A DNA stretch of 64,000 bases from Chrysogorgia sp. JL179-B06 (lineage: Eukaryota; Cnidaria; Anthozoa; Scleralcyonacea; Chrysogorgiidae): contig JAYKKM010000027.1 in the NCBI GenBank assembly GCA_035772405.1, positions 276,001 to 340,000 of the forward strand, written 5' to 3'. The first letter of the stretch is position 1; each line of letters begins with the position of its first letter. Positions 47,650 to 59,690 of this stretch are shown in pieces. The notes below the pieces were generated by a model, which saw nothing but the letters and a program-made list of their open reading frames with translations, had not been told where the DNA came from and made no database searches. The position numbers and the translations under genes are program-made.

Positions 47650-50600
47650 ATGGGTGACGTCACAGAAAACTCGCTCGCTAGAACTGGTGCAGCTGTTGTA
47701 AATCCACTAACAGGTAGAGCAGTCAACGTTCATGGGCGAGTCTACAATCAACTTGTTAGAGATGGTGTTTTTAGCGACACGACAAATGCAACTATTGTTA
47801 ATCCGCTGACAAACAGACGAGTTAACGTTGGCAGTCGGACACACAACCGTCTCGTCAGAAACCAGGAGGCACAACCCACAGTTGAAGACCATAGCCCACG
47901 GCTGTTGGATCGAGCACTGAGAGGGTTCGCGAGGTCTTATGGAGTTGAGGTGGTTAACGACAGAGACATAAACCAGGTGAACGGTAGTAGAAGCGCTGTC
48001 ATTAATCTTTTGAGACGTGAGTTGGGTGAGACCAACGGAATGAAAGTGGTAGAGACAGTTAAGGTCACTTTTGAGAAGGCTTTAGAACTCAATAAGACCA
48101 CATACAAAACTGCCTACTTTAACAGCGAGACGTTCGTCGTCATTAACGAGCGTGACATTGAAGGTGTTGCCAACCGTGGGTCGGAACAGATCTTGACGCG
48201 GATAGCTGGGTGGTTATCTGAGGGGTCTGGATGGACTATCGACAAAATAGACGCACACTACGTTAATATTGCTATTTACAGACCTTTGAATGGGAGTAGC
48301 TACATTGCGTTACCAAAGGAGTTGTGCAATAGTATGAAGGGTTTGATAAACGTAAATAACGATGACGACAACAAGTGTTTTAGATGGTGTCACCTAGCAC
48401 ATAAGTTTCCTGTTGGAAAAAACTCTGATAGAACGTCGAAGTACGTCAGACATGTCAGTGAGTTGAATTATGATGGAATTAACTTCCCAGTCACACTCAA
48501 AGATTACAACAAGATCGAAAAGGCTAACGAAATTAGCATCAACGTTTATGGGTATGAAAATAAGCAGCCATTCCCTGTGTATGTTTCTAAGGAGACGTAC
48601 CCTGACCACATGGACCTATTGTTGATAACTAATGATGACAACAAGCACTATGTGTACATTCGCGATTTCAACAAATTCATGTACCGCCAGACAGAGCACA
48701 AGGCAAGAAAACACTTTTGTAGATATTGCCTGCAGTGTTTCACCCGAGAGGACGTGCTTGAAAGTCATGTGGAAGTGTGTTTGGTCATCAATGGGAAGCA
48801 AGCTATTAAAATGCCGCAAAAAGGTGCGAAAGTGAAATACGAGAATTTTAGTAGGCAGCTAAACGTACCATTTGTGGTGTATGCAGACTTCGAGGCTATC
48901 ACACAGAAGGTGCACACAGCAACACCATCAAGCGAGTGTAGCTACACAAATGCCTACCAGAGGCACGTCGACTGTGGTTATGGGTATAAATTGGTTTGTT
49001 GCTACGACGACGAGTATAGTAAGCCAGTAAAAGTGTATCGTGGTGAAAATGCAGTTAACAAGTTCATTGGGGAGATGTTAGAAATTGTTGAATATTGTAA
49101 AGAAACATCTGAGAGTCACTTTAACAAAGAAATGATACTGACTGATGGCGATAAGAAGAACTTTGACGAGGCTAAAAGTTGTCATATTTGCAGTGTTGAG
49201 TACACTGGCGCTGACGTTAGAGTGAGAGACCACTGTCACGTGTCAGGTAAGTACAGAGGGTCCGCACATCGTGAGTGTAACGTGAACTTTAAGTTGACTG
49301 ATAAAATCCCTGTGATCTTTCATAACTTACGCGGTTACGATAGCCATTTCATTATGCAGGAGATTGGCAAGTTTGGTCAAGACATAAATGTGATACCGAA
49401 CAACATGGAGAAGTACATGGCGTTCATGCTTGGAAAAAACTTGGTATTCTTGGACAGTTTTCAGTTCATGAGTAGTGGTCTAGACAACTTGGTGAAGAAC
49501 CTACCAAGAGACGCTTTCAAATACACGTCAGAAGTGTTTCGTGAAACAGGGTTGGCACTAATGTCAAGAAAGGGGGTCTACCCCTATGATTATATGGACT
49601 CCTTTGAAAAATTTGATGAAAGCGAGTTACCCTCCAAAAAAGACTTTTACAGCATTCTGAATGACGAGCACATTACGGAAGAAATGCATGAGCGTGCTTG
49701 CGATGTGTGGGACTACTTTACCACGACCTGTACTTGAAAAGTGATGTGCTCTTGCTCGCCGATGTTTTTGAGAACTTTAGAAAGACATGCCATCGCGAGT
49801 ATAAATTAGACCCGTGTCACTATTTCACATCGCCTGGATTGGCTTGGGATGCCATGTTAAAGATGACTGGAGTAGAACTCGAATTATTGTCTGATATCGA
49901 CATGTTCCAGTTTGTAGAACTAGGTATGCGTGGTGGTGTGAGCTACATTTGCAACAGACATGGCGTGGCGAATAATAAATACATGAATGGGTACGATAAA
50001 GCACAAGAGTCGAAGTATTTGATGTACCATGATGCCAACAATTTGTATGGATGGGCAATGAGTCAAAGTTTACCTATGGGTGGCTTCAAGTGGTTGACTG
50101 AGAAAGAAATAAAAAAAGTTAATCTACACGACTATCACAACAATAGTAAAAAGGGTCTGCTGCTTGAAGTCGACTTGGAATATCCAGACCATTTGCATGA
50201 CCTACACAACGATTACCCGCTAGCCCCCGAGAAGATGGAGATAACCGTTGACATGTTGTCGGAGTACTGCACGAAAATTAAAAATAAGTTTAATGTGAGT
50301 GTTGGCGGTGTGAAGAAGCTGGTGACTAATTTGATGAACAAAAAAAAGTATGTGTGTCACTATAAAAATCTGCAGTTGTATGTGGATCTTGGATTGAAAA
50401 TCAAAAAGGTGCATAGGGTCCTACAGTTTGACCAGTCCAAGTGGTAGGGCAAGTACATTGACTTTAACACAGTCAAAAGAACTGCGGCTAAGAACGCTTT
50501 TGAGAAGGACTTCTTCAAGTTGATGAATAACAGTGTGTTTGGAAAAACGATGGAAAATTTGAGGAAGCGTGTGGACGTGAGATTAGTGACCACTAGGAGG

Positions 50601-51329
50601 AAATTTAAAAAGCTTGTCTCAAAGCCGACGGTAGTGTCTTGCAAGATATTTAGCAAGAACCTAGTCGCTGTCCACAAAGTTAAAGAAACGCTGACATTGA
50701 ACAGGCCTGCATATGTGGGTATGTGTATACTAGACTTGAGTAAAACGCTGATGTATGATTTTCACTATAATTACATTATGAAAAAGTACTCTAGCGACAC
50801 CTGCAGATTGCACTTCACCGACACCGACAGTCTGCTGTACACAATCAAAACTGGTGACGTTTATTCCGACTTCATGGAGGAGCGCGAAAAGTTTGACAAT
50901 AGTGATTACCCTGCAGACAACCCATTCGCTTTTAAGGAGAATAAGAAAGTTATTGGGAAGATGAAAGACGAGTGCGCTGGAACACCAATTATTGAGTTCG
51001 TTGGGTTGCGCAGCAAAATGTATAGTTATTTAAAAGAGGATGGAGGTGGTGGAAAAACTGCTAAAGGTATTAGAAAGAATATAATTAAAAAGGTGATCAG
51101 ACACGAAGATTATAAAAGTGTGTTACTTGAGCAGAAACAATTGCGACACACAATGAAGACCATTAGAAGTGTCAAACATCAGCTCGGTAGTTATGAAATT
51201 AATAAAGTGTCGCTATCCTGTTTTGATGATAAACGATACCTTTTAGAAAATGGTATTGACTCCTACGCGTATGGTCACAAAAACATTGTAGTGAGAAACA
51301 CCACTGAAAATAGTGAACAAACGGACTAA
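47650..51329 (+). pseudogene. Protein-primed DNA polymerase B of B, two lesions
   Basis: It has the same domain order as in A (adaptor-like repeats, finger, exonuclease, endonuclease VII-like motif, polymerase motifs). A net 22-bp loss at about 49720 removes part of the ExoIII-like region and shifts the frame; the open part before it is 695 aa. Downstream the frame is readable until a TAG at 50445-50447, where A has TTG, and again from there to the end (motif C TDTDS). The ExoII motif FHNLRGYDSH lacks the two extra codons of A. The K codon that is TAA in A is intact here. Confidence 0.93.
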
Positions 51330-52026
51330 CTCACAAAACAGCTGGTTATTTGTTAGCCAATCAAAAGAGCACCATTTCGCTATCCATTTGGATAAACATC
51401 ACCACTAGAATCAAAATCTAGTGGTTTTTTTGCGTGTGAATTTGTGAGACAACAGCAGAACGTGTTGGTGGTTTGTTGAACAAAAATGTGAAAATGTTGC
51501 AATGACACTTTCTACTTTTTTAAATATGTGAAAATGTTGAAGCGACACACTCTACCTTTTTTAAACATGTGAAAATGTTGAAACGGCACTCTCTACTTTT
51601 TAAAAACGCGAAAATGTTGAAATGACACTTTCTACTTTTTTAAATATGCGAAAATGTTGAAGCGGCACACTCTACCCTTTTTAAATACGCGAAAATGTTG
51701 AAACGGCACTTTCTACTTTTTAAAGACGTGAAAATGATGAAACGACACATTCTATTTTTAAATATGGCTAAAGTAGCATAAAATCTAGCGAAAATTGTGA
51801 TTTGGTGTTTGGTATCAATTGAGTAGAAAACGTGGGAGGGGTGTCTAGATTGACTAATGATTACCATAATAGTATAGAGAGTGAGGCTGTGAGCTCACCA
51901 ATGTTGACTGTAAAACATAAATACCAAAACATTGCTGAGTTGTGGCTCGGCACAAATTTGGCGATGTTTTGGCGTTTATATTACGGTTGGCGTTGGTGAG
52001 CCCGCAGCCCCACTCTCTATACTACT
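51302..52026. repeat. Right terminal inverted repeat of B
   Basis: About 725 bp, beginning in the last polymerase codons (TENSEQTD) and ending CCCCACTCTCTATACTACT. It contains the hairpin, the minisatellite and the palindromic tip. Confidence 0.93.
51402..51431 (+). terminator. Hairpin plus T run, 3' of the polymerase gene of B
   Basis: The stem CCACTAGA/TCTAGTGG is identical to that in A, followed by seven Ts. Confidence 0.55.
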
Positions 52027-52032
52027 GGCATT
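52027..52032. other. Right target-site duplication of Polinton B (GGCATT)
   Basis: This matches 11137-11142. Transposase coding sequence resumes here on the minus strand. Confidence 0.92.
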
Positions 52033-54098
52033 CCATACATGATATCCAGGGCATCAAGATTTCCTTCTGAGAAGCGAGACTGTATTTGTCCGTGAAGTTG
52101 ATCGAGAAAAGGTATGGTAACAGCTCTCTTGTAATAATCTGAGGTGGAATCAGCAGGGACATTTTGACGATGTACTTGGCGCTCAGTCGACCTCTTTTTC
52201 GTCGGATCGATTTTCACCTCCTTTGTCAAATCGACTGCCATTTGATAGAACGCATCATGAAACATGGTGTCAATGTCAGAACGAAGTTCGTTAATCGTTA
52301 AGTAAAGAAGGGACACTTTCTCTCGAGCTTTTCCAGCGTCAAGGGAATCAGGCTGAAGTTGTAGGGTTAATGGGTTCGTACATTTAAGGCAACGCTCTAC
52401 GAGAACAAGGCAAACAATAAATTCAAATTTCTTTATTGCTTTTCTCATACCTCCGGCCCTATAGCGTGCATCTGCATCGGTCGTTGCGGTATCATTGTTA
52501 ATCTCTTCGAGTGCTGATAGAATAGCCACATAGCAGTTCCTGAAGATTTTTAAGCCATCAATCCGGGCAACCCATCTTGTATGGCAAACATTCAAAAGCT
52601 TTTGTCGGCGCTGTGTGGGAACTAATTCATTCATCTTCTTCTTCAACACCAGTGTTCGCTTCGGTGAGTTGTTGAAAAAATCTGATACATTACGGACGTT
52701 AATCATCATATCCTGAATAATCTGTATTTTGCAGGAGGATGCAACACAAATATTCAGTACATGTGAATTACAATGAACGTAGATAGCTTTCTCGTAGATT
52801 CTCTTTATTCGAGCGGCGACCCCAGAAAATTTCCCTGCCATGTTTGCAGCTCCATCATATCCTTGACCACGACATTCTTCCATACGAAGACCAATGCCCT
52901 TGATAAAGTTGGAAATTTCTTCAGATAGAGCTTCTCCAGACAAACCTTTTTGGCATGGAATGAAACCAAGGAATTCCTCGCGTATCTTTAATAGGTTGTC
53001 AACAAATCTTAAAACTATCGCCATTTGTTCCAGATTGGAGCAATCTGTAGCCTCATCAGCCAATACAGAGAAGAACTTTGCATCCTTTATCTCACTTACA
53101 AGCACTTCGGTTATCATTTCGCCACATATTTCTAGGATTTCGTTTTGAATCGTTTTTGATCTATATGTTTGGTTTGAAGGACAATCCTTGAAAAGCTCAT
53201 CCATGAGGTTACCACATCTTGCGCCATATTTAACAATCTCAATGAAATTGCCAGGGTTTGTTGTGTCATCTTCCATGTAATACTTTGCATCATCACGGTG
53301 ACCTCGAAACGAAATATTCTGTCTTCCACAAGTTATAATTGCATCAACAATGGCATGAAGACGTGCTCTATTCTTCTCAATTAGTTGTCGTCGCGCATTA
53401 TTAAGCTGGACATCGATGGGCATAGTTTTTTGCTCCATCATTCGTTTAAACTCTGACGACAGGACGGCTGCATTTTCATGAACTTTCGATTTCTGTGCAT
53501 GTTGATTTAATTTTTGTACGGTGGATGTTGTAGGAATAAGAGGAGAGGTCATTAATCGCTGCAGTTTAGTAGCGTTGTGCGTACTCTCACCACCATAAAG
53601 GACACAATTGATACAGAAACCACCATTTACGGCAGCAGAATAGACCAACCATGGAAAACGAGTAAACCAGGTATATTGAAAATGCCTACCAGAAGTTTTA
53701 TCAGGAGGAAAAGTGTAGTCTGAATCAGGTTTCCAAGCGTAAGAAAGGAGATCATATTTCTCAGCATTCGAGAGAGTGTTCACCCGATTGATGTAATTAT
53801 ATATATCTTTAGGATAGCTAGTATTCGCCACGTCACATGAATTTCCAGGTATAGCAGTTGAACTAGTGGCACTGGTGATCGGTTTTACTTGGTTGCTAGA
53901 TTGTATAGTATTTCTATCTGTGGTGTACATCGTTGAGCTTGTATAAGGGATCATGTTTGTATTACTAGTATGTGGCTGCTGTGTGTCATTAATTCTTTTC
54001 TTAGGAAGCAGCGAATCCAAACTAAGCTGTTTTCGTTTTGTACCAGTGGCAATGCACTGCTGTTTCGTTTGTATGGAAGGTGCAATAGGTTTTCGCAT
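52027..54098 (-). pseudogene. hAT transposase-like gene, N-terminal and catalytic part
   Basis: I start at the first ATG (54098); the frame is open further upstream from a TTG at 54230. It contains a TTF-type zinc-finger region (WFTRFPWLVYSAAVNGGFCI and then NCVLYGG) and a DUF4371-like section (ISFRGHRDD). The hAT catalytic core shows DEATDCSNLEQ, CRGQGYDGAANM, HCNSHVLN and CHTRWVAR. The frame is open to the Polinton B insertion point. The C-terminal dimerisation part is at 10671-11136. The ORF is undamaged apart from the insertion, which suggests that B inserted into a fairly young or conserved copy. Confidence 0.88.
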
Positions 54099-54141
54099 CG
54101 TTTTGGTGCAGGAACTGGAAGTGGCGTGGCTATGGGTATCT

Positions 54142-54766
54142 TTAGCTGATTGTGGTAGAATTGGGGAGTTTGGGTACAAAGTAATGGTCACCGGGTTCAA
54201 GATTATTACTTGGCTGGCACAAGGAAACAAAATGATTTTTTCTTGCTGGTATTTCCCGGTCTACTAAAATAACGTTGGGGTATAGCAGCACAACGGAAAA
54301 TATGAACATATTCAAGCAAATCACCATCAACAGATTGCCTTGGACTAATAGTACAATTATACATTTTCGCTAAAGAGTCCCAATCCTGCCTTGGTGCTGA
54401 ATCGTCGGTAATAGGGTAATAAGTTTGAATGGTACAGCCAATTACAGTTGCTAAGGCAAACATACACATCATTGGTGAAAATTCATAATTTTGTGCATTA
54501 TGCTTTGCTTCTTTAACAACTGCTGCTATATGATCGTATTTTTCAAAAATGGAAAGGGCAGCATCAGACAAGCACATAGCAAAGGCATTTTTAAGTGAAG
54601 TGAACGCCCCATTTTCATGCTGTGATTTAACTAAAGGATGATTAGCATAGTATGGAGCATTTTCATACAACTCAATACTGGTGAGGCACCGTAATATTGT
54701 AGAGATATTGGCATTTCCAGTCAGAGCAATGGAGCAGGCATTGTAAAGACAATTCCCATTAGCCAA
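54142..54766 (-). pseudogene. OTU-like domain exon, frameshifted
   Basis: The exon opens after an AG acceptor near 54770 with TLANGNCLYNACSIAL. GNCLYNA resembles the catalytic Cys box of OTU/vertnin-like proteins, and ENAPYYANHPLV and the later helices are typical of invertebrate members. Near 54236 a run of As shifts the frame: the listed frame ends at 54206, while the expected continuation (NHFVSLCQPSNN and on) is open in another frame to 54142. It lies upstream of the hAT gene on the same strand, so it may be part of the same transposon. Confidence 0.6.
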
Positions 54767-54774
54767 GGTACTAA

Positions 54775-56128
54775 AGCAAGTTCAATAGATAAAAGAATTA
54801 AGTATTGATTTCATGCAGTTGAAGTACATGCTATTATTTTACTCTGCCCAATGCTAAAAATATATTCTAAAAAAATTATTCTATTTAAAATGAAATTGGG
54901 GACTAATTGGGGCTCAACTATTCTGTACCTTTCTGTAATTAAATAGACTATAATAGTTAACCACCAATACTCATTATCATACTCATATTAGACTCATTAG
55001 CAATGCCCTGCATTGTTGCCTGCGTTGCTGCATTGAGCATGTATGTTCAATCACATATTTTAAACTAAACTAAATATGCTGCTTATTTCTTTCCCACCAG
55101 TCCGATAAAATTCATTTAGGATGGTTGCTTAATATTTTAGCCTTGAGGTAGTCGGATAGACAGAATAGGTTCTAAAATAATTGCCTAACATTTGATTTGT
55201 ATCAACTAAGTTAATGTTTAAATATTTGCCTTGGAGGCATGGTAGTTTATCTAGCTTTACCAAGCTGATAACCAGGGATGCTAACAGAACAAAAATTGCA
55301 TAGCCCGACATTGTAAAATGTTTTCCTAATGGTAGTGGACCGGTAATACATTATTGCCTGTAATTTATTTTCTGTTGCCCAACTGCCAGAGTGATCCCAC
55401 TGTTTGCCAAAAAGGTGTTAATCTTATATATATTAACCCATTAACTGGCAGTACCCTGCCACTGACGAGTAAATTAGTCTGGCGTTAGACAGAGTAAAAT
55501 ACTGACTCTGGCATTGGACAGAGTAAGATACTAAAGTAGGGCAAATCTTGGCACATTGTAAGTAATGGTTAATATTATACTACTCACATCAGTCCGGCGG
55601 GAGGCTGCCTTTTAGTGTGCCAGCCTGATTGTATTACAAATTAACTAAACCAAGCTTGCTCACTTCCATATAAACACCTCCCAATAATTCCGAGCATACA
55701 TATATATATAGTACAAATGCCATTTGTACTGCCATATATATATGTATAAATACAACTATTCTAAGGGATTTTCAAACGACTAAGTATGTCAATTTACAAA
55801 AATGGATAAAATACAATTTTCATACCAAAGCATTAAATAGCGTTACTGCTCCATTGTTATTGGATTCACAATACCATATACCAATAAATTGTATATTAAA
55901 CGGGGACATATAGATTCAGTAGTTGTTCACTTAAGCTTATGTAAGTCAAATGTAATATATTGTGCTCAATAATATTTACATACATTACCCAATTTGCACA
56001 CAGGTAATTAAACTTCATGAATATTGAAATTAAAATTAATTATAAAGTCAGATTCTCACCTTACAGGTACACGAAGCACAGATCTTTCTTTCTGGCTCTT
56101 GGGAAATTGGAGCTTCGAAAACTCGCAC
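54775..56128. other. AT-rich intergenic stretch
   Basis: No gene is supported. Short self-complementary segments (CCCATTAACTGGCAG near 55438; TATATATA-rich 55690-55750) are present without clear boundaries. Confidence 0.4.
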
Positions 56129-56136
56129 GATCGCAC

Positions 56137-56733
56137 CAGGGTTGGCATTTCTTCTTATATTATTTTTTCTTATATCTTCTTATATTATATAAGAAGATTT
56201 AATTTTTTAGCAAAAATCTTCTTATATTATTCTCATTAATTTTTTATTTCTTCTACTTTGATGTTGAAAATTAAAGTATTTCTCGTGATAATTTTTTATG
56301 AATTTGACAGTATTATATAAACCTGTGAACAGCTGCTAGCATAAATTACAACCTGCTTGCAGGCTGCAGCCTACTATTTGGGAAACCCGTTTTAATAAAT
56401 TATCTCCCGCCAAAAATGAAGATGCATGTGTTTTGCTGTTACTTGGTGTATACTATACATTGTGTAAAATAAGTTGGATATTATATATTGTTTACAATGT
56501 ATCTTAATTGTTATGTATACTAATTGTTTTACAAGTATATGACATTACACATCGGTATAAAAGGTATAAAATTTAAATTGTCCCAGTCATTCTGGGACAT
56601 TGATGATGTCATAATGTGACGTCATTTATATTTCGTTCAAAAAAATCTTCTTATATTGTAAAAAATCTTCTTATATTAATATAAGAAATAAGAAGATTTT
56701 ATTTTTGAAAAAATCTTCTTATATCCAACCCTG
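56137..56733. mobile_element. hAT-type MITE, 597 bp
   Basis: The termini CAGGGTTGG and CCAACCCTG are flanked by the 8-bp duplication GATCGCAC (56129-56136 and 56734-56741). Inside each end are repeated AATCTTCTTATATTA motifs, often palindromic. It has no coding capacity. It interrupts a leftward open frame (56742-56933 and beyond 56128) containing LLLRQHCERVLVEERQRAEK, possibly an exon of an unrecognised host gene. Confidence 0.88.
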
Positions 56734-56741
56734 GATCGCAC

Positions 56742-56933
56742 TGTTTTCTCATCCAACTTTTCTGCTCGCTGTCTTTCTTCAACCAAGACGCGTTCACAAT
56801 GTTGTCTCAACAACAAAATCTTATCCGAAACATCTTCTTGTAAATGTAAACCATCGAAAATTTGAATCAGTTGCCGCAGTACATTATCAAAGCTCGCACA
56901 AGAAGCCATGTCGAACAAAGCAAGAAATGTCAA
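56742..56933 (-). CDS. Possible host exon beside the MITE
   Basis: The leftward frame reads MTFLALFDMASCASFDNVLR, then IFDGLHLQEDVSDKILLLRQ and a charged helical stretch. It is cut by the MITE. No family is recognised, although the composition is protein-like. A start at 56933 is possible. Confidence 0.35.
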
Positions 56934-56949
56934 ATGTGCAAGGCCTGTA

Positions 56950-58655
56950 ATATGACGAGAAGCTTCCGAGATGTTCCCGAATTAAGCCATTTCTCTGTAA
57001 TTGCGCAATGAAAACATGGCCACCGTGTCTTACGTCACAAAAACTCGCACTGTGATTGGCCTGCTACCCTCCACAGTGTCTGGACATGGCAAGAAGTTAC
57101 TATATTTAGTAACATCAGGACCGCGGACCGTGTCGCAAAATCGCAGTATCATTTCACGATTATTTCCCGAACTTGAAGGGTTAAACTTCGGGGAGCTGTC
57201 GGCCAGTCATCGTAGGAAATAATTTGATATGCAAAATATCGATCAATGCGGAATTTCCCGCGCTTTCTGTAACCTATTACGTCTCAGGAAATCGAATTCA
57301 ATTTTTGAAATATTTAGAAATTTACTCAGTTTATTAGGGGATTTTGTTGAAATAATGTTAAAATTTTAAAATTGTAAATTTATTTATTTATTTAAGTATA
57401 TTTTATCTAAATTTCGAATGTAGAAAAATCTGACCGTGTCTCGAGCCACCTTTGACACCCCCTGGATCCGCCCCTGGTCTCTTCTTTGCTTTCTCTAACT
57501 TAGTATTGTTAAATTTTAAATGGCAGGATTTGTGCCAGGAGGCAAAATGGGTAGCAAAATTAACAGCAGTTTCGTCTTTTCCAAAACACAGCTCAACTGA
57601 AAGTTGTCCTGTCCCGAAACTGTTCTACGTTGCACAGAAATGATGTATAGACTTTTGTTTCCTGATCACCTGATCTAGGACTCTTCAAAGGGCATTTCAA
57701 AGGTTCAGCGGTGTCTTGCTGGCAAATGATACAGCGATTCCAGTCTGGCGCCTGCTCCATCCGACTGCTACTGATCCGAGTGATCGATGGCCGTCACGTC
57801 ATTCAGTGTAAAAACGGTACTGAAGTCTGAATGCAGAGGTATCGCCTATCGGTTGATGACGTCCAGCAACACGGTACGATTGTACGGATAAATGATGCTC
57901 GTGGACTTTTGCAGCGAAATTTAAAAGCAAATAGGAATATCTGGAATAGTTCGAGTTAAACACATCGAGAAACTAGACAATATATAATAGCGTGTATGAA
58001 CCAATGTCACATCGTCGTATCGAAGGTTTCGTTGTGTTGTTTACGAAGACAGGCTGGCGCCACTAATGTAGCAAAATAGACGCAAGCACATTTAGCGTAT
58101 TTTTGATATTTTTATGTACAAAATCGGATTCAGTGACCTGAAAAACCCCTATTTTGGAACAAACCTGGCCTTTATACGACAACTAGAACCAGAGAAATGT
58201 GTTTTCTTTAGCATTAATGTCGGCCATCTTAGATTTTGGCGAATAATCTAATTTCACAAAATCATTGAAACATTTTACGGGAATACTTAGAATATCTATG
58301 GAGGGCTCTTAGGCTAAAATTAATCAATAGACTCCAAGAAGGTTTCATGCAAAATTTGGTGCTTTTATCCGACCGGTAACAGTATTCCTAAAAAATTTCA
58401 CTAAGCCACCTGACTAATGTTGATATGCCAATCCCAATGCAATATCGCTTCTTCGATTCGCTACATCGTGAGTTTTCTTTGATATAGTGATAATTCCGTT
58501 AAACGATTCTTTGGTATTGTCATCGCTCACCTCTTCGCTGTCCTCAGCTAATAGGCTTTCTACGGATTTTTCTAGATCAGATATACACTCGTTCTAATAC
58601 TTCGTTTCCCTTCTCTCCTCCGAATTGTATGTTCTCGCTTTTCTTCAGCCAAGTA
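56950..58655. other. Intergenic stretch without supported genes
   Basis: Small open frames are present but none has a recognisable motif. Confidence 0.4.
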
Positions 58656-58659
58656 ACTA

Positions 58660-58848
58660 TTAACTGCTTGCTTTCAAAATACCATTTCCCTCCGCTTGTC
58701 GACCGCATATAGGACTATCGGCTGTTTCCTCGTCAACTTCAGTCAGAACGAATGCTTTCAAGTCTTCTAATGTTCCATTCCATTTCAATTTGTTCTTTTT
58801 AGTATTAAAGTAACCGTACAAAACATTCACAACTGTTGAGGAAGTCAT
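58660..58848 (-). pseudogene. Fragment of an invertebrate repeat-associated protein
   Basis: The frame (KLKWNGTLEDLKAFVLTEVDEETADS) resembles the N-terminal part of an uncharacterised protein found many times in invertebrate genomes (pattern LKWxGTLxDLKxFV). It is short and lies divergent to the pseudogene at 58909. Confidence 0.35.
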
Positions 58849-58908
58849 TCTTGAATAAAACCGTTCAATAAAAAAGTTTGTGCGAGAACTCTCTCAAACC
58901 TGGTTATT

Positions 58909-59690
58909 ATGAGGCCAAAAAAGTCTATCAAACTTAAAGTTGTTAAAGTTGACTTCGCCACAGACGAGGATCCACTTGGCACTGGGGGTTTCGAAAAGCC
59001 TTTAAAGCAACCACCAAAACCAAAGGATTCGACAACACAACATGGGTTGTGAAGAAATGTCTTGTCAAAGAAGTTCTCTCGTATGAATTGTCAACCATTC
59101 CTTTCGCCTTGGCTCATGCAGATGGTACGTTACGGAAGGGGACGAAGAGTGTTCTTCTAGCAGAAGTCAAGAAGTTAGCCAACGTCGTTCCAAGTCTATC
59201 AGTGCCATTCATTACTATCCCGACTGTACATATCTTTGACAGTATGGCCCTAGTTCATATGATCAAACCTGGTGGTACGTGTCGAAACTTTGGAGATCTT
59301 GCTGAAAAATATTTTGAGATCATCATATTCCTATACAGATGAGAAGGCTGTGACAGAGTGGACGTAGTTTTTGATCGTTACGACAATCCCGGATCTATCA
59401 AAGAAGGTGAACGGCGCAGGCGATCCTTGACGTCATTTATTGAAGTTAAGATTGGCGGTTCATTTACACCAGTTCCTCGTCAGTGGAATAAATTCATCAG
59501 CAACGCAAAGAATAAAGCCACTCTCTTGCAAGTTACCTCAGCGGGGAAAAGAAAAATTAAAACCAGGTCAACAGCTCGTTCTTGCAGGTGGTTTTGAAGA
59601 TGGTAAAAGAGTCGTTTCGGTTACCTCTGATATCACTTGCATTCCAATCATGAAGAAGCATATGGGGTGCCAAGTGTCTTTTTATTATTT
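58909..59690 (+). pseudogene. Alpha-kinase-like / repeat-protein chimera
   Basis: From the ATG at 58909 the frame reads VDFATDEDPLGTGGF. After a one-base frame change near 58993, KAFKATTKTKGFDNTTWVVKKCL resembles the ATP-binding part of alpha-kinases. From about 59073 it turns into a different sequence (LSTIPFALAHADGTLRKGTK, then TVHIFDSMALVHM, then VDVVFDRYDNPGSIKEGERR and LVLAGGFEDGKRVVSVTS). That part matches a widespread uncharacterised invertebrate protein. A TGA interrupts it at 59340, and there is another frame change near 59560. It is a dead fusion of two coding fragments. Confidence 0.5.

Larger units (their letters stand above)
11143..52026. mobile_element. Polinton/Maverick element B (outer, interrupted)
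   Basis: B spans 11143-11214 and 29842-52026, about 22.3 kb without element A. It has terminal inverted repeats beginning AGTAGTATAGAGAGTGGGG, a 6-bp GGCATT duplication, and the full Polinton gene set from 30771 to 51329. About 4.55 kb of its length is insertion C. It sits inside a hAT transposase gene. B is older than A, because A is inserted in it, and also predates C. Confidence 0.93.
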
